Shown here: positions 17,670-24,037 of the stretch, one piece after another
How positions within the stretch are numbered: the first letter of the stretch is position 1
Layout of the letters: the number at the start of each line of letters is the position of its first letter
Source: Intrasporangium sp.
Lineage (GTDB): Bacteria > Actinomycetota > Actinomycetes > Actinomycetales > Dermatophilaceae
Reading direction: 5' to 3'
NCBI RefSeq assembly: GCF_030452765.1
Contig: NZ_JAKDLO010000009.1
Location: forward strand, 1 to 46,549
DNA length: 46,549 bases
Position numbers and translations under genes: made by a program
Notes under the pieces: generated by a model
What the model was told of the DNA's origin: nothing
Seen by the model: only the letters and a program-made list of their open reading frames with translations
Database searches by the model: none

Positions 17670-18326
17670 ATGGGCGAGCGAGTAGTGGTCATCATCGGTG
17701 TCGGCCCTGGCGTGGGGATGTCGGTGGCGCGACGATTCGGGTCGGAGGGGTTCCGGGTCGGGCTCGTTGCGCGCTCACGTGAGCATCTCGAGCAGCTCGG
17801 GGCGACGTTGGGAGACAACGGGATCATCACGGGATGGGCGCCGGCCGACATCGCCGACGCCACGGCCCTCGCCGCTGCCGTGCGGCGGCTCGGCGAGCAC
17901 CACGGTCGGATCGACGTGCTCCACTACAACCCCAGCGTCTTCCGCCAGAAGGACCCGCTGCACCTCGGCGTCGACGAGCTGCTCGACGATGTGCGCGTCG
18001 GGGTCGGCGGGCTGCTCGCTGCGGTTCAGGCAGCCCGTCCGTTCATGTCGTCCGGGGCGCGCGTACTGGCAACGGGGAGCGTCGCGGCCGACGAACCGTG
18101 GAACGAGGCGTGCTCCCTCGGCGTGCAGAAGGCCGGGCTGCGCAACCTGGTGCGCAGCCTCGACGCGACGCTGGCGCCGGACGGCATCCGGGCGATGTCC
18201 CTGACCGTCCGCGGGACGCTGGGCGCGAGCCCGGCCCTCGCACCGGACCGTGTCGCGGAGGCGCTGTTCGCCGCCGCCATGACAGCCGACGAGAGCTGGC
18301 GAGCCCAGCTGTCCTATCCGGCCTGA
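17670..18326 (+). CDS. SDR-family oxidoreductase-like protein, catalytic Tyr absent
   Basis: 218 aa. The N-terminal nucleotide-binding motif GVGPGVGMSVARRF and the basic LVARSREHLEQL segment suggest NADP(H) binding. The NAG-equivalent is weak (HYNPSVF). The Ser of the triad may be in ATGSVAADEP, but the YxxxK motif is replaced by LGVQK, so the general-base Tyr is missing while Lys remains. Either the fold serves as a sensor or regulator or it uses unusual chemistry. ATG 17670 is preferred over ATG 17643 because the fold begins there and the -10 box spacing fits. It lies between two pseudogenes. Confidence 0.75.
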   Translation: MGERVVVIIGVGPGVGMSVARRFGSEGFRVGLVARSREHLEQLGATLGDNGIITGWAPADIADATALAAAVRRLGEHHGRIDVLHYNPSVFRQKDPLHLGVDELLDDVRVGVGGLLAAVQAARPFMSSGARVLATGSVAADEPWNEACSLGVQKAGLRNLVRSLDATLAPDGIRAMSLTVRGTLGASPALAPDRVAEALFAAAMTADESWRAQLSYPA

Positions 18327-18357
18327 GACTGCCCACCACCCCGCGCCCTTGCCCGAA

Positions 18358-18948
18358 CGGGCCCGAGGCAGCCATCCCCGAGGCCTTCCTCGCCGCCCTC
18401 GACCTGCGTGAGGCGCGCGTCATGGACCATCCGCGCCGACAGAGCCGAGACACGACGAGCCGGCTCGTCGAGGAGCTCGAGGACCGCAGCACCGTCCTGG
18501 TCGTGGACAACTGCGAGCACGTCATCGGCGGCGCAGCCCGCCTCGTCGACGAGATCCTGCGCGCAGCACCCGCTCCCTCCCGTCGGGGCAAGCGCCACCG
18601 AGGCGAGCACGTATGCCGCTGTGTCCCTTTTCGTCGACCGCACCTCCGCGCTGCGCGCCGACTTCGCCCTTGACGAGGCGACCGTGGCTCCCGTCATCGA
18701 GGTCGTCCGGCGGCTCGACGGCATGCCCCTGGCCATCCAGACGGGCGACCCTGCCGCGACACCAGACGCTGCGGGCCGTCGTCGACTGGAGCTGGGAGCT
18801 GCTCTCCCCGCAGGAGCGGTTGCTCGCCGAACGACTCGACGTCTTCCCCTCCGGTGCGAGCGCCCCTGCGGCGCAGACGATCTGCGTGGGAGACGGACTC
18901 GACGCCTTGGCCGCCGCCGATGGGCTCGACGCGCTGGCCGAGAAGTAG
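18358..18948 (+). pseudogene. Fragmented NB-ARC/AfsR-like ATPase regulator
   Basis: Three pieces in three frames match consecutive parts of the STAND/NB-ARC core of SARP/LuxR-type regulators. About 18358-18590 contains TVLVVDNCEHVIGGAARLVD (Walker B region). About 18600-18745 contains AVSLFVDRTSALRADFALDE followed by IEVVRRLDGMPLAI (GLPLA motif). About 18747-18948 contains RHQTLRAVVDWSWELLSPQE and the start of the next helix. Both ends are missing: no Walker A, no DNA-binding domain and no tetratricopeptide part. This is a clear relic. Confidence 0.8.
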
Positions 18949-18953
18949 ACGTG

Positions 18954-18995
18954 ATCGAGAGTGCACAAGTCCTGATCGACAGTGCACAAGTCCCC
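18954..18995. repeat. Two 21-bp phased repeats (site B)
   Basis: ATCGA cores at 18954 and 18975, 21 bp apart, each continuing as ATCGAsAGTGCACAAGTCC. They belong to the same family as the arrays at 6945 and 33279. They lie between the NB-ARC relic and the promoter of the response regulator gene. Confidence 0.8.
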
Positions 18996-19047
18996 GGTAC
19001 GCGGGAGATGGCACCCGGCAGATGGTGCGCTGGTGACCGCCCGGCCG

Positions 19048-19053
19048 CACAAT
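19048..19053 (+). promoter_or_regulatory. -10 element of the response regulator gene (leaderless geometry)
   Basis: CACAAT ends 6 nt before ATG 19060. No Shine-Dalgarno is present. Confidence 0.4.
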
Positions 19054-19059
19054 AGCCGC

Positions 19060-19737
19060 ATGGCTCTCGACACCCCGGACGGCGATGTCCTGCGTGTCCT
19101 GATCGTCGATGACCACCGCGTCGTGCGGGCCGGCCTCGTCGCGTTCCTCGGCACAGAGGAGGGCATCGAGGTGGTCGGTGACGCCGCCGACGGCCGTGCC
19201 GCGCTCGAGCAGATCGCCGTCCTCGAGGGCCAAGGCATGCTGCCGGACGTCGTGCTCATGGACCTGCGGATGCCACGACTGGACGGCGTGGGTGCGACCC
19301 GAGAGGTCAAGTCCCGCTGGCCGGCTGTCGAGGTCGTCGTCGTCACGTCGTTCACCGAGACCGAGACCGTGCGCGCAGCCCTCGAGGCGGGAGCGAGCGG
19401 CTACCTGCTCAAGGATGCCGCGGCAGAGGAGGTGGCTGCGGCAGTTCGGGCGGCTGCGGCGGGCCAGATGCACCTCGACCCAGCCATCGCCAAAGCTCTG
19501 ACCACCTCTCTTCGCACTCCGCGCAGCGCGGCCGACGAGTTGACGACGCGCGAGCGGGAGGTGCTCGTGCTCGTCGCGACCGGCGTGACGAACCGGGAGA
19601 TCGGGCGGCGCCTCGGGGTCGCGGAGCGGACCGCCCGCACCCATGTGTCGAACATCCTCGGCAAGCTCGGGCTCTCCTCCCGCACCCAGGCGGCGCTGTG
19701 GGCCGTCCGGGAAGGCCTCGTCGAGGAGTCGACGTGA
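19060..19737 (+). CDS. NarL/FixJ-family response regulator
   Basis: 225 aa. The receiver domain (about 8-130) has the acidic pair in LIVDDHRVVRAGL, the phospho-acceptor Asp in VVLMDLRMPRLDG, the Thr/Ser switch in VVVTSF and the Lys in GYLLKDA. The LuxR-type HTH (about 158-220) shows LTTREREVLVLVATGVTNRE followed by GVAERTARTHVSNILGKLG. ATG 19060 is chosen from the protein start and the -10 spacing. Its stop overlaps the kinase start by GTGA. It is expected to be phosphorylated by the adjacent kinase; the octamer cluster downstream at 21382 is a candidate target. Confidence 0.93.
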   Translation: MALDTPDGDVLRVLIVDDHRVVRAGLVAFLGTEEGIEVVGDAADGRAALEQIAVLEGQGMLPDVVLMDLRMPRLDGVGATREVKSRWPAVEVVVVTSFTETETVRAALEAGASGYLLKDAAAEEVAAAVRAAAAGQMHLDPAIAKALTTSLRTPRSAADELTTREREVLVLVATGVTNREIGRRLGVAERTARTHVSNILGKLGLSSRTQAALWAVREGLVEEST

Positions 19738-21353
19738 GCACCCCGGACGACCAGAGGACGCTTCGTTCGACCTCGATGCCGACCATGCCCCTGATCGAGC
19801 CTGCCGAGGCCGCGACGAAGAGCGTCGAGGACCAGCTCGTCGAGCTCTTCTTCGACCGTGCCCCGATGGGGGTCGCGGTCTTCGACACCGACCTGCGGCT
19901 GCAGCGGTGCAACAAGACCTGGACGCACTTCTACGAGCACTACCTCGGCGTCGGCCCCGACTACACCTCGCCGGGCGTGACCCTCAACGAGCTCATCCCA
20001 GGCAACGAGGAGTCGGTGCAGGCCCTCGTCGATGCCGCTCTGGCCGGCCAGGTCATCCGCCAGGCGGCACACCGCATCGCCATCCCGGGACGCGAGACGT
20101 TCTGGGACGTCGTCTTCGCGCCGCTCTACGAGGACGGTCGCATCGTCGGGGTCGTCGACATCGTCACCGACGCGACCGACCGAGTGCTCTCGCTGCGCCG
20201 GCTCCAGGCCAGGGTCGCGACGTTCACCCGCGTCGCCACGGCCATGTCCCTCGACCAGCCACTGGACGCGATCCTGTCCGGGATCGTTTCGGCCGTCGGT
20301 GAGACGACGAGCGCGTATGGCGCCTCCGTCGTGTCGTGGGACTCGTCCGGCCAGCGGGCCGCCGTCGCGCACGCCGACCCGGCGTTGGGGGAGGGACTGG
20401 CGGATGCGATCGCGCAGACCTGGTCGCGCGACGATATGCCTGTCCGTGCGCCGGAGGGACCGCGAGTGATCCGCCGGCATGGGATGCGGCAGGTCGTCCT
20501 CGACAACCCTGCGTTCGAGGCGCTGCGCCCGTATGCCGTGACCGCCACTTGGGACGAGCTCGTCATCGTTCCCCTCATTGCCTCCGGGCTCTCCTTCGGG
20601 GAGCTGCACGTCTACCTCGACCCGGGCACCGAGCTCGACTCCGATGACGAGCAGTACCTCGTGGCGCTCGCCGACCAAGCCGCCGTGGCCGCCCAGAACG
20701 CGGAGCTCTTCGCCGCCGGTAGCAAGGCGGCCGAGCTCGAGGCGCGCCACCAGATCGCCCGCGACCTGCACGACTCTGTGAGCCAGGCCCTCTTCTCGAT
20801 GACGCTGCACTCGGCCGCCGCCGCCCGTCATCTCGAAGCGACCGGGCTGGCGGACCACCCGGCTGCGACCCAAGTAGCCGAGTTGCGGGCCCTGACGCAG
20901 GGCGCCCTGGCCGAGATGCGGGCCCTCATCTTCGAGCTGCGACCCGATGCGCTCGCCGAGGAGGGGCTGGCCTCGGCCCTGACCAAGCAGGCTGCGGCGA
21001 TCTCGTCGCGGGAGCGGCTCACCGTGCGAGTCGAGGCGAAGGGCGACGTGACGGGCCTTGCGCCCGAGGTCGAGGAGCATCTCTATCGCCTCGTCCTGGA
21101 GTCGGTCCACAACGCGGTCAAGCACGCCGAGGCAAGCCGGATCGACGTCGGTCTCTCGGTCAGCACCGATGGCGCGGCGCTCCTCGTGACAGTGCGTGAC
21201 GACGGGCGGGGTTTCGACGCGGGTCAGTCGTATCCGGGTCACCTCGGGTTGCACACGATGGCTGAGCGGGCCGAGTCGATGGGTGCCACCCTCACCACCA
21301 CGTCTCGGCCCGGTCGCGGGACGACGGTGTCGGTGTCGGTCCCCCTCCGCTGA
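19734..21353 (+). CDS. Soluble PAS-GAF sensor histidine kinase (HisKA_3/NarX type)
   Basis: 539 aa without obvious membrane helices, so it should sense a cytosolic signal. Order: a PAS-like domain (about 33-150: DRAPMGVAVFDTDLRLQRCN, then EDGRIVGVVDIVTDATDR), a GAF domain (about 155-325), and a HisKA_3 dimerisation helix with phospho-acceptor His346 in IARDLHDSVSQALFSM. The ATPase domain has LESVHNAVKHAEASRI (N-box), DDGRGFDAG (G1) and GRGTTVSVSVPL at the end. GTG 19734 overlaps the regulator stop and has AGGAG upstream. It forms a two-component operon with the NarL-type regulator. Confidence 0.93.
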   Translation: MSTPDDQRTLRSTSMPTMPLIEPAEAATKSVEDQLVELFFDRAPMGVAVFDTDLRLQRCNKTWTHFYEHYLGVGPDYTSPGVTLNELIPGNEESVQALVDAALAGQVIRQAAHRIAIPGRETFWDVVFAPLYEDGRIVGVVDIVTDATDRVLSLRRLQARVATFTRVATAMSLDQPLDAILSGIVSAVGETTSAYGASVVSWDSSGQRAAVAHADPALGEGLADAIAQTWSRDDMPVRAPEGPRVIRRHGMRQVVLDNPAFEALRPYAVTATWDELVIVPLIASGLSFGELHVYLDPGTELDSDDEQYLVALADQAAVAAQNAELFAAGSKAAELEARHQIARDLHDSVSQALFSMTLHSAAAARHLEATGLADHPAATQVAELRALTQGALAEMRALIFELRPDALAEEGLASALTKQAAAISSRERLTVRVEAKGDVTGLAPEVEEHLYRLVLESVHNAVKHAEASRIDVGLSVSTDGAALLVTVRDDGRGFDAGQSYPGHLGLHTMAERAESMGATLTTTSRPGRGTTVSVSVPLR

Positions 21354-21381
21354 GCCGGGGGCCGCCACGGTCCTACGTCAT

Positions 21382-21444
21382 TCGGCCGAGACGGGATCGG
21401 CCGAAGATCCCGAGGCAACCGGGATGATCGGCCGATCCGGCCGA
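21382..21444. promoter_or_regulatory. Cluster of TCGGCCGA octamers, candidate operator
   Basis: The palindromic octamer TCGGCCGA occurs at 21382-21389, 21397-21404 and 21428-21435, with a one-mismatch copy CCGGCCGA at 21437-21444. The first and last copies are extended to ATTCGGCCG and CGGCCGAAT. The cluster lies in the 158-bp gap between the kinase gene and the receiver-CPBP gene, where a promoter and operator for the latter are expected. Confidence 0.55.
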
Positions 21445-21511
21445 ATGCCCTTGTCCGCGAACCTGGTTGGTGTCAGGGAACCCCACAGCCAGTTGACCCG
21501 GAGGTCTGGTC

Positions 21512-22819
21512 ATGACCATTCTCGACACCACCACCCAGCCATCGCGTCCGACCACCAACCCGACGAGCATCGCGCCCTCGGGCTCTGACCGCCCCTTCAC
21601 TCCGGTCCTCGTCGTCGCCGCCGACCACCGCATCCGCACAGCCCTGTCCGCCATCGTCACTGCGACAGCGCATCTCGAGCTCACCGGGCGGGCCGCCTCC
21701 GGCATCGAGGCCCGTGACCTGCTCGCCCACGACCGGCGGCGGCACGTCGTCATCGTCGACCTCGACGTGCCGGTCACGGCCGGGCCACTGGCGCTGATCG
21801 CAGACCTCGCCCAGAGCCACGTCGTCATCGCCCTCACCGCACGACACGCCGTCACGGTGTCTGCGCGCTCCGCCGGGGCGGTTGCGTCCGTCTCGACCAT
21901 CGAGGAGGTCGAGTGCGCGATGTCGTGGGCCACCTGGCACAGCGCCGTCCGCGACGCCAAGACTGACGAGCCAACCCGTCGATCCGGTTCTGCACCCGAC
22001 CGCGTCCGCCCGAGGTCGTCCGCGGACCTCACCGCGGTTCTCCTCGCGGCCTTCCTGCCCCCATGGGCCTTCTGGTTCTCGGCCATCGCCCACGATGCCG
22101 GCCTCATCGGCTGGCGTCTCCCGCAAGGGGCAGCCCTGTGGTCGATGTTCCTACCCCTGGTTGCCGTCGTCGCCTGGCGCTTCGGGCGACCGGGGCTGCG
22201 CGACCTGGCCTCCCGCGTCACCCGCTGGAAGGTTCCCGTGCGGGCATATGCCGCCGCGCTGCTCGCTCCACTCGTCATCGGTGCGAGCGCCGTCGGCGCC
22301 GCGAGGGCTCTCGGGGCCGGTGACCCGACCGGTCAGGTCCTGGCAGCCGGCCCGGCGCTCGGCTATCTCGTCACCGGCACCGGTGTCTTCCTGCTCACCG
22401 AGGAGCTGGCCTGGCGCGGTGTGCTCCTGCCACGGTTCCTTGCCCGGTGGAGCCCGTGGCACGCCTCGCTGGTGCTCGGCCTTGTCTGGGCGGCGTGGCA
22501 CCTCCCCCTGCTCCAGGTCCGCAGCGGGAGCGACGCAGGCGCACCGGTGCTCGGCTTTCTCCTGCTCGTCGTGGCGACGAGTGTGCTGATGACGGCTGTC
22601 GTTGGGCTCGGCCGGGGGAGCGTGCTCGTCGCCGCACTGGCCCATGCCGCGCTCGATGCCTCCTACAGCTGGTTCGGCGTCGTCGGGCCAGACCACCGCG
22701 TCTTCTGGTCGACCGTGGCCCTGACCTCCCTCGCTGCCGTCGCCCTCGTCGTCGCCACCGGGGGGCGGCTCTGGACGAACGTCGAGAGCAGTGAGTCACC
22801 CGTCGTCACCCCAAGGTGA
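21512..22819 (+). CDS. Receiver-like domain fused to CPBP (CAAX/Abi-type) intramembrane protease
   Basis: 435 aa. Residues about 31-140 resemble a response-regulator receiver: PVLVVAADHRIRTALSAIV, LELTGRAASGIEARDLL, and a phospho-acceptor-like Asp83 in VVIVDLDVP. One residue of the acidic pair is Ala, and the conserved Lys is lost (AGAVASVS). After a linker (145-170), a polytopic membrane part carries the CPBP signature: E297-E298-xxx-R302 (TEELAWRG), WAAWH330 and H378-AAL-D382. CGGAGG lies 8-9 nt before ATG 21512. Inference: a cytosolic receiver-like module controls an intramembrane protease, linked to the two-component pair upstream. A strong hairpin follows. Confidence 0.85.
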   Translation: MTILDTTTQPSRPTTNPTSIAPSGSDRPFTPVLVVAADHRIRTALSAIVTATAHLELTGRAASGIEARDLLAHDRRRHVVIVDLDVPVTAGPLALIADLAQSHVVIALTARHAVTVSARSAGAVASVSTIEEVECAMSWATWHSAVRDAKTDEPTRRSGSAPDRVRPRSSADLTAVLLAAFLPPWAFWFSAIAHDAGLIGWRLPQGAALWSMFLPLVAVVAWRFGRPGLRDLASRVTRWKVPVRAYAAALLAPLVIGASAVGAARALGAGDPTGQVLAAGPALGYLVTGTGVFLLTEELAWRGVLLPRFLARWSPWHASLVLGLVWAAWHLPLLQVRSGSDAGAPVLGFLLLVVATSVLMTAVVGLGRGSVLVAALAHAALDASYSWFGVVGPDHRVFWSTVALTSLAAVALVVATGGRLWTNVESSESPVVTPR

Positions 22820-22855
22820 ACACTGCATCCGAGCGCGCGGGCGAGCGTGTGCTTC

Positions 22856-22897
22856 GTGGAAGGGTCACTCACGTCGAGACGTGGGTGACCCTTCCAC
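22856..22897. terminator. Strong bidirectional terminator hairpin
   Basis: An 18-bp stem (22856-22873 with 22880-22897; arms beginning GTGGAAGGGTCAC and ending GTGACCCTTCCAC) with one G-T mismatch and a 6-nt loop TCGAGA. It lies between the converging CPBP and UPF0158 genes. Confidence 0.8.
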
Positions 22898-22926
22898 GCC
22901 CTTCGCGGATGGCCCCGAGCGGCGGA

Positions 22927-23643
22927 TCAGCCCGGGTCAGGACCCTGGGGGGCCGGCGCGTAGCCCTCGTCGGCCAGCCACTGGCGGGCTCGCCCGCGTT
23001 GAGAGTCGTTCTCGATCTCGTGCCACTGCTCGAGCAGACCCACCTGCTCGAGCACGTCCCTGAAGTGGCGGAAGGCCCCTCGCCCGGAGATGGCCCGATC
23101 GAGGCGGTCCCGCAGGTGCTCGTCCGCCTGCTGGTCGATGAACCACTCCATGTCCCGGTATGCCGACCTCGAGCCCAACGAGTCGATGTATAGCCACCGG
23201 TCCGGGTCGAAGTCGTCGGTGTCCTCGCCAGGCAGCTCCCCGGTCTCGACGAGGTACTCGAAGGCCGAGCCCGGCAGGACGTCGCCGTTGCTCAGGTCGA
23301 TGCGGCCCGCCGGGTAGTCGGGTTGCGACTCCAGCACGTACGCCAGTTCCTCCAGATCGACCGGGAGCGGGCGCAGCAGCGGCACCGGCCCGTCACCGAG
23401 GACGCCCGCCAGGGCGGCCGACAGCTCCTCGTCGCCGTCCCACTGTCGCGCGTCGAGACGACGGCGACACTCCCGGGCGAGTGCCGCTGCCCCCGCCGTA
23501 CCCACACCGACCTCCCGCACCAGCGCGCCGCCGACGAGTTGGAGCGAGTGCTCGGACAGGCCCACCCTGCGCAGGCGTCCGATGAACCGGTCGCCGCCCT
23601 CGTGTGCGGTGACCCTGAGCTGCTGGACCTCGTCACCGTCCAT
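22927..23643 (-). CDS. UPF0158-family protein
   Basis: 238 aa. The C-terminal half carries the UPF0158-like pattern: DRWLYIDSLGSRSAYRDMEW, an acidic helix (EHLRDRLDRAISGRGAFRHF) and QRGRARQWLADEGYAP. The middle has VDLEELAYVLESQPDYPAGRI. The N-terminal 75 residues are less familiar and may be a separate module. It is a soluble, acidic protein of unknown function. ATG 23643 has TAGACA 6 nt upstream, a weak leaderless-type promoter. It is convergent with the CPBP gene. Confidence 0.7.
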   Translation of the reverse strand: MDGDEVQQLRVTAHEGGDRFIGRLRRVGLSEHSLQLVGGALVREVGVGTAGAAALARECRRRLDARQWDGDEELSAALAGVLGDGPVPLLRPLPVDLEELAYVLESQPDYPAGRIDLSNGDVLPGSAFEYLVETGELPGEDTDDFDPDRWLYIDSLGSRSAYRDMEWFIDQQADEHLRDRLDRAISGRGAFRHFRDVLEQVGLLEQWHEIENDSQRGRARQWLADEGYAPAPQGPDPG

Positions 23644-24037
23644 GTCACCTGTCTACCGCACTCGTCAACGAAACGTGGTGCCGAGGGCGGGCGATGCGCG
23701 CCCCGAGCGCTACTGGGGCCGGCGCGACGAGCACAACTGTGCGGTGACCGTACCGTGCAGTGGCGCCACCGCACCGCCGCGACGCCCACGCTGATGCGGA
23801 TCCTTCAGGCGTTCTGCCCGTCCTCGGTGAGCTTCATCGGTCACTCCTTCGGTATGCCGCTCGGCGAGCGGGCTCTCGGGTGTGCGGTCGTGTGGGTGGC
23901 GGAGCGTGGGGATGGCGCCGGCACGGTAGCCGGCCCAGGCCAAGTCGATGATGCCGCGGCCCCATGACCCCGCCGATCGAGTGCTTCACCCAGCTCTCGC
24001 CGCCTTCGCTCACGTTGTAGCGAGGTGACGCGATCAG
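23644..24037. other. Gene-poor gap with remnant coding potential
   Basis: 394 bp without a confident gene. On the minus strand it holds a small ORF that needs one frame correction (listed separately). It also holds an 11-codon mini-ORF (23805-23837, product MKLTEDGQNA) preceded by a perfect GAAGGAG Shine-Dalgarno. Confidence 0.4.
23710..24014 (-). pseudogene. Possible small frameshifted ORF after the Vps62-like gene
   Basis: From GTG 24014 the minus strand reads MSEGGESWVKHSIGGVMG. Removing one G in the GGGG run near 23969 lets it continue as RGIIDLAWAGYRAGAIPTL and on to a stop near 23710, giving about 100 aa. The amphipathic mix looks protein-like but I know no homologue. It could be a decayed gene, a sequencing error or chance. 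Confidence 0.25.

Noticed and set aside
19401-21368. 655-codon minus-strand ORF opposite the kinase
   Set aside because: Antisense shadow of the two-component genes with no recognisable motif.
21354-21511. Small RNA gene between the kinase and the CPBP gene
   Set aside because: No terminator or -10/-35 pair convincingly bounding it; the octamer cluster is better explained as an operator.
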